45,037 bases of DNA from Paludibacter jiangxiensis (GCA_945870155.1 CAMBSB010000025.1:1-45037); one strand, 5' to 3'; counted from the first letter of the stretch, positions 7,165 through 15,037 are shown. Notes: generated by a model not told the origin, from the letters alone. Numbers and translations: made by a program.

Positions 7165-8430
7165 ATGAAAGAAATTAATGCAGCTGATTTTCAGCAAGAA
7201 GTACTTAATGGTGGTAAAGTAGTAGTTGATTTTTATTCAACCGAATGTCCACCTTGCGAAGCCCTGGCACCAAAATTTGATGCTATGGCCGAATTATATG
7301 GCGAAAAAATCAAGTTTGTAAAAATTTTTCGTCAGGGAAACCGTGAGTTGGCTACAGAGTTGGGTGTAAGTTCATCTCCAACATTGTTGTTTTTCGAAAA
7401 CGGAAAACAAATTTTTGATACCATCAGTGGTGGCATTAAAAAATCTGAAATTGTGGAGCGTTTGGATAAAATGCTGACTTCCGAAGAAGTTAAAGTGATA
7501 AAATCCAATCAGAAAAAAACAGTTTCGGAATACGATGTAGCTATTCTGGGCGGCGGTCCTGCCGGATTAACTGCCGGAATTTATCTGGGTCAGGCAAAAA
7601 TTAAAACAGTTTTGATAGACCCTGCTTTGCCTGGCGGTTATATGGGAATTACACATCAGGTTTCAAACTATCCGGGTTTTGAGCAACCACAGCCGGGTTT
7701 TATGTTGGCACACTACATGAGCGAACAGGCAAAACACACCGGCATCGACTTTAAAGTGGCGGTGGATATTACTTCGGTTGATTTGATGAAAAAAGAAATT
7801 GTGATTGACGAATTGGAAACCATCAAAGCTAAAAAAATTATTATTGCTACCGGAACTACACCCAACACTATGAATGCTCCGGGTGAAAGCGAATTCAAAG
7901 GAAAAGGAATTTCGTACTGTGCTACCTGCGATGCTAAATACTTTGTCGACAAAGAAGTTACTGTTATTGGTGGTGGAAATTCGGCAGTGGAAGAAGCATT
8001 GTTTATTACAAAATTTGCCAGCAAAGTAACTATGATTCATCAGTTTGATAAACTCACTGCTAATCAAACCGCTATAGAACAGCTTCAAGCCAATGAAAAA
8101 ATTGTAGTGATGTACGAACATGAACCTCGCAAATTTGAAAAACGTGATGGTAAAATGATTACTATACTCGAAGACTTGAAAACAAAAGAAACCAAAGAAC
8201 TGGCTGCTGATGGTGTTTTTGTGTTTATTGGTTTCAAATCCAATGTGGCAGTTTTGGGCGAACATCTACCTAAAATGAATAATTGGGGTTATATTATTAC
8301 AGATGAAGATATGAAAACAAATTTGCCGGATATTTATGCCGTTGGTGATATTATCAGCAAAAAATACCGTCAGATAACTACTGCAGTTGCCGATGGAACT
8401 ATAGCAGCAATTACTATTTCGAAAGAATGA
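7165..8430 (+). CDS. Thioredoxin-thioredoxin reductase fusion
   Basis: 421 residues. Residues 1-105 are a thioredoxin domain with active site ECPPC (27-31) and the cis-proline at 72; the usual Trp before the first Cys is Glu, and the WCGPC dipeptide is Pro-Pro. Residues 122-421 are a low-molecular-weight thioredoxin reductase with FAD-binding GGGPAG (129-134), redox CATC (C252, C255), NADPH-binding GGGNSA (269-274) and the C-terminal YAVGD FAD motif. The enzyme should pass electrons from NADPH via FAD and CATC to its own thioredoxin domain. The known mycobacterial fusion has the opposite order (reductase first). Placed after an ArsM-like gene and a radical SAM gene, it probably supplies reductant to that pathway. 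Cytoplasmic. Confidence 0.93.
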   Translation: MKEINAADFQQEVLNGGKVVVDFYSTECPPCEALAPKFDAMAELYGEKIKFVKIFRQGNRELATELGVSSSPTLLFFENGKQIFDTISGGIKKSEIVERLDKMLTSEEVKVIKSNQKKTVSEYDVAILGGGPAGLTAGIYLGQAKIKTVLIDPALPGGYMGITHQVSNYPGFEQPQPGFMLAHYMSEQAKHTGIDFKVAVDITSVDLMKKEIVIDELETIKAKKIIIATGTTPNTMNAPGESEFKGKGISYCATCDAKYFVDKEVTVIGGGNSAVEEALFITKFASKVTMIHQFDKLTANQTAIEQLQANEKIVVMYEHEPRKFEKRDGKMITILEDLKTKETKELAADGVFVFIGFKSNVAVLGEHLPKMNNWGYIITDEDMKTNLPDIYAVGDIISKKYRQITTAVADGTIAAITISKE

Positions 8431-8446
8431 CCCCCACCCCTTACAG
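8431..8446. repeat. Partial GC-rich repeat
   Basis: CCCCCACCCC directly after the stop of the fusion gene looks like the left arm of the interspersed repeat without its right arm. Low information content, so only a tentative member. Confidence 0.4.
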
Positions 8447-8534
8447 TCTTAGTCTGGATAAATTGAGTGGAAAATAATATAATTCTATTTGACAGAATAT
8501 CTTAGTGTAACTTTGGGAAATTATTTTGTGTAAC

Positions 8535-8558
8535 TTTGTGTAATAGCTGTTACACAAA
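8535..8558. repeat. Inverted repeat TTTGTGTAA / TTACACAAA
   Basis: A perfect 9-bp inverted repeat with a 6-base spacer lies within a run of related TGTAACTTTG and ACACAAAG words (8508-8592), between the fusion gene and the DUF1847 gene. It could form a hairpin or be an operator. It is not followed by a T run, so it is not a classical terminator. Confidence 0.5.
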
Positions 8559-8674
8559 AAACACAAAGAACACTCAAAATTCACAAAGTTATGATGGATT
8601 TATTCAGTAGAAATACCATCAGTTTTGAAATTATCTTTCTGATTCTTTAATATGTCAAAGTAGGAATAAAAAAT

Positions 8675-9247
8675 ATGATTAAAGATAAGTATATAAAATA
8701 TGAAACTATCTCCAAGTCCCCTTTAGGGGATTTAGGGGTTAATTCAAACGAAACTAACCCAAATTCCCCCCACGGGGGGCTAGGGAGTCGATATTTATAT
8801 TCCGATTCCGACATGAAAATAATGCGGGCAGCTGAAGATGCGTTGCTTATGGGTCAGAACCGTGTAGAAGAATTGAAACTTTTTGCTACAAACTCCGGAG
8901 TAAAGCGCATAGGTATAGCACATTGTGTGGGTATGACGCGTGAAGCCATGGAGCTGAAAGCACGTTTTTCGGATCGGTTTGAAGTTTATACCGTGGATTG
9001 CAAATATGCCAAAATAAAAGGTTCGGAAATGCTTGACGATGAAACTGTAAAAGGGACATCATGCAATCCTGCCGGACAAGCAGATTTTTTGGCTCAGCAT
9101 AATACCGATTTGAATATCTCATTTGGACTTTGTGTAGGACATGATATTCTGTTCAATATGAAATCGAAAGCTCCTGCAACTACTTTAGTGGTTAAAGACC
9201 GTGAGCATAAACACAATCCGTATCAGGAATTTATAATTGAAAAATAA
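8675..9247 (+). CDS. DUF1847 family protein with repeat-encoded N-terminus
   Basis: 190 residues. The core from about residue 47 matches DUF1847: R63VEEL, IGIAHCVGM (Cys84), TVDCK (Cys109), TSCNPAGQAD (Cys130), FGLCVGHD (Cys153), DREHKHNP. Family function is not known; the conserved Cys and His suggest metal or thiol chemistry. Members I recall begin with a Cys-rich segment. Here residues 13-39 are instead encoded by two copies of the GC-rich repeat (SKSPLGDLGV and NSPHGGLGS), so the original N-terminus appears replaced or lost. ATG 8675 is kept as the start because the frame is intact, but ATG 8813 (MKIMRAAED) could be the working one. It fits the redox cluster by position. Confidence 0.8.
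   Translation: MIKDKYIKYETISKSPLGDLGVNSNETNPNSPHGGLGSRYLYSDSDMKIMRAAEDALLMGQNRVEELKLFATNSGVKRIGIAHCVGMTREAMELKARFSDRFEVYTVDCKYAKIKGSEMLDDETVKGTSCNPAGQADFLAQHNTDLNISFGLCVGHDILFNMKSKAPATTLVVKDREHKHNPYQEFIIEK
8716..8786. repeat. Two GC-rich repeats inside the DUF1847 coding frame
   Basis: GTCCCCTTTAGGGGATTTAGG (first 20 bases count; 8716-8741) and TTCCCCCCACGGGGGGCTAG (from 8764) lie in frame without stops and encode residues 14-39 of the DUF1847 protein. Confidence 0.8.
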
Positions 9248-9255
9248 TTGATATT

Positions 9256-9804
9256 ATGAAAATGAAATTTATCATTCCGGTTATTATTCTTTTGTTGTTA
9301 AACTCATGTAAATCAATAGATAAATTAACTCAGTTTGATATTCCATTAAGCCAAACAATTACAATTCCGGCTATTATTCCAATAGATTTGCCATTTGATA
9401 TTCCAACGCCTGACATAATGCTTGATATTGAAACAACTTACGATTTGGATGACAGTGGATATGAACTGAATAATACGAATAAAAATTTAGTTGAGGAGGT
9501 TCTTTTAAAAGAATTAGAATTGACTGTTATTGAGCCTGTTGGAGAAGACTTTAGTCTTTTAAAATCAATAGAAATATACATTTCGGCCGAAGGTGAATCT
9601 GAAGAAAAAGTTGCTTGGTTAAATAGTTTTCCTGAATCAAACAATACTCTTCTGGAGACTTCAAAGGCAAATTTAAAAAGATTTGTTTTAAAAGACAAGA
9701 TAAATCTGAGAGTAAAAACAGTTACTGATGAGATAAATACGCGTGAGTACGATATTAAGATTGATGCTGTTTTTATGGTAAATGCAAAAATATTAGGAAT
9801 TTAA
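9256..9804 (+). CDS. Putative lipoprotein of unknown function
   Basis: 182 residues starting with a lipoprotein signal: Lys-rich n-region, hydrophobic IIPVIILLLL and lipobox LNSC (Cys18). The mature part is beta-rich (repeated IPxxIPIDLPFDIPTPD, then alternating hydrophobic strands). It has no cysteines after the lipidated one and no catalytic motif I recognise. It starts 8 bases after the DUF1847 stop and is followed 20 bases later by the membrane thioredoxin gene, so the three are probably one transcript. Likely anchored in an envelope membrane facing the periplasm. Confidence 0.75.
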   Translation: MKMKFIIPVIILLLLNSCKSIDKLTQFDIPLSQTITIPAIIPIDLPFDIPTPDIMLDIETTYDLDDSGYELNNTNKNLVEEVLLKELELTVIEPVGEDFSLLKSIEIYISAEGESEEKVAWLNSFPESNNTLLETSKANLKRFVLKDKINLRVKTVTDEINTREYDIKIDAVFMVNAKILGI

Positions 9805-9824
9805 ACATTTAGATAAAAATTAAA

Positions 9825-10235
9825 ATGCAAACAGTATTAATAGTAATTGGAGTAATTTTGGGAACGATAGTTTTACTAAACATTTATGCACGAGCAAAAA
9901 TGAAGAATGCTCCTAAAGTTGCAGATAGTGAAAGAATTCTCACATTGACCGACAAAAATTTCAAACAACAAACTAAAGGGAAACTGGTTTTAGTTGATTT
10001 TTGGGCCGAATGGTGTGCTCCTTGCCGCATGATGGCGCCAATTTTAAATGAAGTTTCAAATGAATTACCCGAAGGTAAATATGTTGGGAAAGCCAATATT
10101 GAAACATATCAATCGTTGGCTCAACAATTTAATGTGCGAAGCATTCCAACACTTATTTTATTTCAGGATGGAAAAGAGATTAATAGGTTTGTGGGTGTAA
10201 AAACAAAAGATTTTTTGTTGAAAAATATGAAATAA
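9825..10235 (+). CDS. Membrane-anchored thioredoxin
   Basis: 136 residues. An N-terminal hydrophobic helix (residues about 3-20) is followed by a basic stretch and a classical thioredoxin domain with WCAPC at 63-67 and RSIPT holding the cis-proline. The positive residues after the helix (ARAKMKN) suggest a cytoplasmic thioredoxin domain by the positive-inside rule; the periplasmic alternative cannot be excluded. It probably exchanges disulfides with the neighbouring flavoproteins or the lipoprotein. Confidence 0.88.
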   Translation: MQTVLIVIGVILGTIVLLNIYARAKMKNAPKVADSERILTLTDKNFKQQTKGKLVLVDFWAEWCAPCRMMAPILNEVSNELPEGKYVGKANIETYQSLAQQFNVRSIPTLILFQDGKEINRFVGVKTKDFLLKNMK

Positions 10236-10272
10236 TTTACTATTTGTTTATTTACTATTTACAATTTATTAA

Positions 10273-11439
10273 ATGAAAAAAGTACTCATTTTAGGTGGCG
10301 GTTTTGCTGGTGTTGAGGCAGCCATACGTTTGCAAAAAAGCAAACAATTTGAAGTTAGTTTGGTTTCCGATCGGGATTACTTATTTGTATACCCCATTTC
10401 AATTTGGGTACCTGTTAGAACGCTTAGTTTTGAGAATGCCAAGCTTCCTTTAGAGCAAATACAGAAAAAACATGGATTTAAACTGATATTTGACAAAGTA
10501 ACAGCTATTCAGGCCGCCGAAAATACGGTTCAACTTGAAACTCAAACATTATCATACGATTATCTTGTTGTGGCTTTCGGATCGGGAAAAATGCAGCCCA
10601 AAGGAATTGAATATACCACTACCATTTGTGGCCGTCCGGAACAAACCCTGGAATTGCGCGATAAATTAGATGCTTTGATAGCTAAAGGTAGCGGAAAAAT
10701 AGCCATTGGTTTTGGTGGAAATCCCAAAGATAAAACCACAGTGCGCGGTGGTCCCGGTTTTGAATTGATATTCAATATTCATCATTACCTGAAGAAAAAA
10801 GGGATACGCAAAAACTTTGAACTGACTATGTTTGCACCTATGCCTGAGCCGGGCGCACGTATGGGAAAAAATGCCATGAAAGCCGTATATAAAATGTTTT
10901 TAGCATTGAATATTCAAAGCCGTTTTGGTAAAAAAATTACTGAATTTCAGGAAGATGGTGTTGTATTTGAAGATGAGTCGAAGCTTGTTTCGGATTTAAT
11001 CATGTTTATTCCGGCAGGTGCAGGTTCGCCTATTCTTAAAAATTCCGATTTGCCACTTTCAGAAGCAGGTTTTGTGAAAATAAACAACTTCAATCAGGTG
11101 GAAGAGTTTCCGAATGTTTTCGCCATTGGCGATGCTGCTGCATACGAAGGTCCTGAATGGACAGCCAAACAAGGACATATTGCTGAAATCATGGGTGCTA
11201 ATGCTGCTTATAATATTATCCAAATTAATAATGAATCTGTTAAACGTAAAGGATATCAAGAACACTTGAGTATTATTTGCGTTATGGATATGGGTAACGG
11301 AGCTGCTTTTGTTTATCGCGACAGCAAAAGAGAATTTATGATTCCGATGCCAATTTTTGGTCACTGGATGAAACAAGCCTGGGGACTTTATGCCAAGTGG
11401 ACAAAACTTGGTTTATTTCCAAGATTACCCGGAATGTAA
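10273..11439 (+). CDS. SQR-like FAD-dependent NAD(P)/disulfide oxidoreductase
   Basis: 388 residues of the two-dinucleotide-binding-domain flavoprotein family. GGGFAGVEAA (8-17) binds FAD, YDYLVVAFGS (about 95-104) is typical, and NVFAIGDAAA (281-290) is the C-terminal FAD motif. The length and the C-terminal amphipathic tail (residues 360-388, Trp/Phe/Leu/Lys-rich, as used for membrane binding) resemble sulfide:quinone reductase and NDH-2. Only two Cys are present (119 and 336). The position where SQR has its middle catalytic Cys reads RGGPG (158-162), so ordinary sulfide oxidation through a Cys pair plus flavin-linked Cys is doubtful. Substrate unknown; persulfide or quinone reduction are possibilities. 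Flanked by thioredoxin genes. Confidence 0.8.
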   Translation: MKKVLILGGGFAGVEAAIRLQKSKQFEVSLVSDRDYLFVYPISIWVPVRTLSFENAKLPLEQIQKKHGFKLIFDKVTAIQAAENTVQLETQTLSYDYLVVAFGSGKMQPKGIEYTTTICGRPEQTLELRDKLDALIAKGSGKIAIGFGGNPKDKTTVRGGPGFELIFNIHHYLKKKGIRKNFELTMFAPMPEPGARMGKNAMKAVYKMFLALNIQSRFGKKITEFQEDGVVFEDESKLVSDLIMFIPAGAGSPILKNSDLPLSEAGFVKINNFNQVEEFPNVFAIGDAAAYEGPEWTAKQGHIAEIMGANAAYNIIQINNESVKRKGYQEHLSIICVMDMGNGAAFVYRDSKREFMIPMPIFGHWMKQAWGLYAKWTKLGLFPRLPGM

Positions 11440-11473
11440 AACATTGAATATTATGTAAGTATTACAATTAATC

Positions 11474-11500
11474 AGCCCCCCTAGCCCCCTAAAGGGGGAA
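11474..11500. repeat. GC-rich interspersed repeat copy
   Basis: GCCCCCCTAGCCCCCTAAAG followed by GGGG, in the 271-bp gap before the soluble thioredoxin gene. The rest of the gap is AT-rich without clear signals. Confidence 0.8.
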
Positions 11501-11710
11501 TTCTAGTGCTTTATTAAATATTATATCAATCATTAAAATTCAATTTATGACATTTTAAGTTTCTTTTTAATAAGAAGTTTAATCAAAATTAATGTTCAGT
11601 ACTATTTGAGTAGTATTGAATTTTACGAATTATCATTACTTAGTTTTAGAAATAAAATACCCTTTCAATATTAAACAATAAAAATTCAAATAACAAAAAT
11701 TACAATTAAA

Positions 11711-12073
11711 ATGGGAACAATTCATTTAACCAAAGCAGATTTTTTATCTAAAGTAGCTAATTACGAAACAAATCCAACAGAGTGGAAGTACGAAGGAGAT
11801 AAACCTTGTATCATCGATTTTTATGCCTCCTGGTGTGCTCCTTGTAAAACAGTAGCACCAATTTTGGAAGATTTAGCCAAAGAATACGAAGGACAAATTT
11901 ATATATACAAAGTTGATACAGAAGCAGAACAAGAATTAGCCGGTGCTTTTGGAATTCGCAGTATACCAACCATACTTTTTTGTCCAATGGAAGGTGCTCC
12001 ACAAATGGCACAGGGTGCTTTACCAAAGGATACTTTCAAAAAAGCAATTGCTGATGTTTTGTTGAATATTTAA
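11711..12073 (+). CDS. Thioredoxin (cytoplasmic)
   Basis: 120 residues, no signal peptide. WCAPC at 41-45 and the cis-proline loop RSIPT. It has an N-terminal extension (TKADFLSKVANYETNPTEWKY) that differs from E. coli TrxA but is common in Bacteroidota thioredoxins. It is the first of three closely packed genes (2-base and 1-base gaps), so co-translated with the thioredoxin-fold and two-helix proteins. A likely general disulfide reductase using the fusion reductase at 7165 or another one. Confidence 0.9.
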   Translation: MGTIHLTKADFLSKVANYETNPTEWKYEGDKPCIIDFYASWCAPCKTVAPILEDLAKEYEGQIYIYKVDTEAEQELAGAFGIRSIPTILFCPMEGAPQMAQGALPKDTFKKAIADVLLNI

Positions 12074-12075
12074 GT

Positions 12076-12345
12076 ATGGATAAGTACAATCAAGTAAGCC
12101 TTGAAATGTTTTATACGCTTAGCTATCCAAATTGCAAATTACTGCAACGCTTACTTGACGAAACACTACCCGAATTTGGTGAAAAATTTGTACTCAAGAA
12201 AACAATGGCCAATGGACCTTTGGGTATGATTAAAACTTTGAAAATGGGCATTCACACTGTGCCTACATTGTTAATTAACAACGAAATAGCATTTAAGCAA
12301 GTACCTACAAAACAAGAATTAATAAACAAACTCAAATTTTACTAA
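12076..12345 (+). CDS. Small thioredoxin-fold protein with a single active-site Cys
   Basis: 89 residues. The fold is suggested by FYTLSYPNCKLLQRLLDE, where CxxC is reduced to YPNC (Cys20 only), and by HTVPTLLINN with the cis-proline at 63. It has the size and pattern of glutaredoxin-like or mini-thioredoxin proteins. With only the second Cys it cannot do ordinary dithiol exchange; a monothiol role, or binding of a thiol, cluster or metal, is more likely. It starts 2 bases after the thioredoxin stop. Confidence 0.7.
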   Translation: MDKYNQVSLEMFYTLSYPNCKLLQRLLDETLPEFGEKFVLKKTMANGPLGMIKTLKMGIHTVPTLLINNEIAFKQVPTKQELINKLKFY

Positions 12346-12346
12346 A

Positions 12347-12580
12347 ATGGAAGAAAAGAAAAAACTACGTTGTCCACTGGGTGTTCCCGGAGGAATTTTA
12401 GCTACATTAATTGGTTTAGCAGGAATTGTTTTAAATAGTATTGATTTTAATTTATCGGGATTGTTGTTTTCAATAGCTTTATTTCTGATAGGCGGACCAT
12501 TTGTTCGTATAACCATGATGGTACATTCTGCTAATGACAGATTGGACGAACTGGAACGTAAAATGGACGAAAAGAAATAG
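12347..12580 (+). CDS. Small two-helix membrane protein of unknown function
   Basis: 77 residues. Two hydrophobic helices (about 12-31 and 35-57) are followed by a charged tail (NDRLDELERKMDEKK) that should form a short coiled coil. One Cys at residue 9 (LRCPLGVPGG). No family recognised. It begins 1 base after the preceding stop, so it is translationally linked to the two thioredoxin-fold genes and may anchor or partner them. Confidence 0.65.
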   Translation: MEEKKKLRCPLGVPGGILATLIGLAGIVLNSIDFNLSGLLFSIALFLIGGPFVRITMMVHSANDRLDELERKMDEKK

Positions 12581-12774
12581 ATCAACATGATGCAAGAAAC
12601 CACAGAAATGTATAAATTCCACTGATATGATGGTGGTTTCTACGATTACATTATTCTACAAAATCAATAACAATAGTTTTAAACCATGCGAATTTGTAGA
12701 TTTTTTAAAAAAGTTTCTTTACACCAAACCCCAAAAGACTTGTCTTTAAAGATTCAAAATATTGCATTTTTTAG

Positions 12775-12782
12775 TACTTTTG
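12775..12782 (+). promoter_or_regulatory. Candidate -7 element before sufS
   Basis: TACTTTTG matches TAnnTTTG, 35 bases before the sufS ATG. No good TTG lies 19-21 bases upstream, so only the -7 half is supported. A 9-bp inverted repeat AGAAACCAC/GTGGTTTCT (12595-12603, 12633-12641) lies between the preceding stop and this site. Confidence 0.5.
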
Positions 12783-12817
12783 CAAAACAAAAAGACGATA
12801 CAAAGGGTTAATAAGAT

Positions 12818-14041
12818 ATGGAAAATAAATTTTTTGAAGATATACGCTCTGACTTTCCAATTTTAAACGAAAGAGTTTACAATAAACCTTTGGTATATTT
12901 TGATAATGGGGCAACAACTCAAAAACCCCGTTGTGTGGTGGAGAAAATTGATTATGCTTACTATCATTTAAATGCCAATATTCATCGTGGTGTACATTTT
13001 TTAAGTCAGCAAGCGACTCTGGCTCATGAAGATGCACGAAAATCAGTTGCAGAATTTTTAGGATCGAATAAAAGTGAAGAAATAATTTTCACACGTGGTA
13101 CAACCGAGGCTATCAACTTGGTTGCAACATCTTTTGGTGAAGCTTTTTGTAAATCGGGCGATGAAATTGTTGTTTCGGTGATGGAACATCATTCAAATAT
13201 CGTTCCCTGGCAAATGTTGTGCGAGCGTAAAGGCATGAAGTTAAGGGTAATACCTATGACTGAAGCCGGCGATTTGGACATGGATGTGTATAAAAGTTTA
13301 TTGAACGAACGCACCCGCATAGTGTCAGTTATGCACGTATCGAATGTGTTAGGCACAATAAATGATGTGGCTGAAATTATACGAATTGCACACGAAAAAG
13401 ATATACCGGTATTAATTGATGGAGCACAGGCAGTACCGCATATTCCGGTAGCTGTGGTAAAATTAGATGCTGATTTTTATGTTTTTTCAGGGCATAAAAT
13501 TTATGGTCCTACAGGAATTGGTGCATTATACGGAAAAGAAAAATGGTTGAATGCCATGCCACCATATCAGGGTGGGGGCGAGATGATAGCCAGCGTTAGT
13601 TTTGAAAAAACAACTTATAACGAACTTCCTTTTAAATTTGAAGCAGGAACACCGGATTATATTGGTTCAACAGCTTTGGCTGAAGCCTTGAGATATGTGA
13701 GTGAAATTGGTTTAGATAAAATTGCTAAGTACGAACACGATTTAACTACTTATGCTACAGAGCGTTTGAATGAAATAGATGGGCTTAAATTATTTGGAAC
13801 ATCGTCGGATAAGAGTGCTGTTATTTCATTTTTAGTTGGAAAAATTCATCCATACGATATAGGTATGTTGCTCGATAAACTGGGAATTGCAGTTCGTACA
13901 GGACATCATTGTGCACAACCTTTGATTGATTCACTCGGAATTCCCGGTACGGTGCGGGCTTCATTTTCGTTTTATAATACCAAAGCCGAAATTGATGTTT
14001 TTGTAGAAGCTTTAAAAAGAGTGGTGATGATGTTGAGCTAG
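12818..14041 (+). CDS. sufS: Cysteine desulfurase SufS
   Basis: 407 residues, full length for group II cysteine desulfurases. The PLP lysine is K227 in FSGHKIYGPTG, the catalytic Cys is C365 in RTGHHCAQPL, and TRGTTEAINLV is the typical PLP-phosphate region. The short Cys loop marks SufS rather than IscS. It takes sulfur from cysteine as a persulfide and passes it to SufE for Fe-S cluster assembly. sufE follows at 14420 after a repeat-rich gap; sufBCD are not in the window. The enzyme also supplies sulfane sulfur, which fits the redox cluster just upstream. Confidence 0.95.
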   Translation: MENKFFEDIRSDFPILNERVYNKPLVYFDNGATTQKPRCVVEKIDYAYYHLNANIHRGVHFLSQQATLAHEDARKSVAEFLGSNKSEEIIFTRGTTEAINLVATSFGEAFCKSGDEIVVSVMEHHSNIVPWQMLCERKGMKLRVIPMTEAGDLDMDVYKSLLNERTRIVSVMHVSNVLGTINDVAEIIRIAHEKDIPVLIDGAQAVPHIPVAVVKLDADFYVFSGHKIYGPTGIGALYGKEKWLNAMPPYQGGGEMIASVSFEKTTYNELPFKFEAGTPDYIGSTALAEALRYVSEIGLDKIAKYEHDLTTYATERLNEIDGLKLFGTSSDKSAVISFLVGKIHPYDIGMLLDKLGIAVRTGHHCAQPLIDSLGIPGTVRASFSFYNTKAEIDVFVEALKRVVMMLS

Positions 14042-14042
14042 T

Positions 14043-14270
14043 AAGAGCAAAGAGCAAAGAGCAAAGATCAAAGAACAAAGAACAAAGACCAAGACTAGAA
14101 CCAAGAATAAAGACATGACTAGGTCAAAGCTCGAAGATGAATCAAGAGGACAGAAAGAGTTGAAGATTTGAAGATTGAAGAATGAAAGAAAGGTCAAAAA
14201 CGAAACATGAACCTAAATTTAACATCTAAACTTTTGTAAGACAGAGTCGGAACTATTTCATACTGAAACA
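14043..14270. repeat. AAAGAACAAAGA-type repeat block plus dispersed 47-bp element
   Basis: Starting 2 bases after the sufS stop, (G/A)AGCAAAGA-type units repeat to about 14095, then a decaying purine-rich tract, then a 47-bp element at 14221-14267 (core AAACTTTTGTAAGACAGAGT) that recurs at 33583-33629. The rest of the gap to 14419 is AT-rich, with a tandem TTAACCAATCAAC word just before sufE. Confidence 0.8.
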
Positions 14271-14419
14271 CCCAATTAGTCCTTTAACTTCTTACTGATT
14301 AAGTTGTGTTGGAATTAAGACAAAGACTTATATATTATATTGTTTTACAACTATTTACCTAATAAACCAATTAACTTATTAACCAATCAACTAATTAACC
14401 AATCAACAATTTACCCAAA

Positions 14420-14839
14420 ATGACAATAAATAACTTACAAGACGAAATTATTGAAGAATTCAGCCAATTTGATGATTGGATGGATAAATATGCTTTGCTG
14501 ATTGATTTAGGAAATACGCTGAAACCTTTCGACGAAAAATATAAAACGCCTCAGAATATTATTGAAGGCTGCCAGAGCAGAGTTTGGTTAAATGCTGAAA
14601 TAAATGATGGAATAATTACTTATCAGGGAGAAAGTGATGCAATACTTGTTAAAGGAATAGTTTCTTTGCTCATTCAAGTTTTATCGGGTCATACACCCGA
14701 AGAGATACTGAATACCGAGCTTTACTTTATTGATAAAATTGGGCTAAAGGAACATCTTTCGCCTACTCGCTCCAATGGTTTAGTGGCTATGATTAAGCAA
14801 ATGAAAATGTATGCACTTGTGTATAATGCGAAGAAGTAA
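14420..14839 (+). CDS. sufE: SufE family sulfur acceptor
   Basis: 139 residues, the usual SufE length. The persulfide-accepting Cys51 lies in EGCQSRVW. The C-terminal GLKEHLSPTRSNGL is diagnostic of SufE. It accepts sulfur from SufS Cys365 and stimulates the desulfurase, handing sulfur to the SufBCD scaffold. Confidence 0.95.
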   Translation: MTINNLQDEIIEEFSQFDDWMDKYALLIDLGNTLKPFDEKYKTPQNIIEGCQSRVWLNAEINDGIITYQGESDAILVKGIVSLLIQVLSGHTPEEILNTELYFIDKIGLKEHLSPTRSNGLVAMIKQMKMYALVYNAKK

Positions 14840-14847
14840 GGCGATTT

Positions 14848-15037
14848 GAAAGTTTGATGTTTGAGAGTTTGAGGTTTGATGAGTTTGAGGTTTGAGAGTT
14901 TGAAAGTTTGAGGTTTGAGAGTTTGAAGATTTTTCTTCATCATCACATTATCATATCATCACATTATCACATTATCAGATCATCACATCATCAGATCATC
15001 ACATCATCAGATCATCACATTATCATATCATCACATT
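14848..15037. repeat. Two adjacent tandem repeats (AGTTTGAGGTTTG and ATCATCACATTATC)
   Basis: 14848-14930 consists of GTTTGA-centred words; 14936-15037 consists of about ten 9-11-base units of ATCATCACA/TTATCAGATC type. They fill the convergent gap between sufE and lpxH and leave about 8 bases to the lpxH stop. Spacer-free and simple in sequence, so not a CRISPR array. Confidence 0.85.

Noticed and set aside
7663-8265. 200-codon open frame on the minus strand
   Set aside because: It lies wholly opposite the thioredoxin reductase domain, and its Phe/His/Asn-rich composition is that of an antisense shadow.
12595-12641. Terminator after the two-helix protein gene
   Set aside because: The 9-bp arms are separated by 29 bases and no T run follows, so it is noted only as an inverted repeat.
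14936-15037. Possible CRISPR array
   Set aside because: Units are 9-11 bases and contiguous, with no spacers of regular length and no cas genes.
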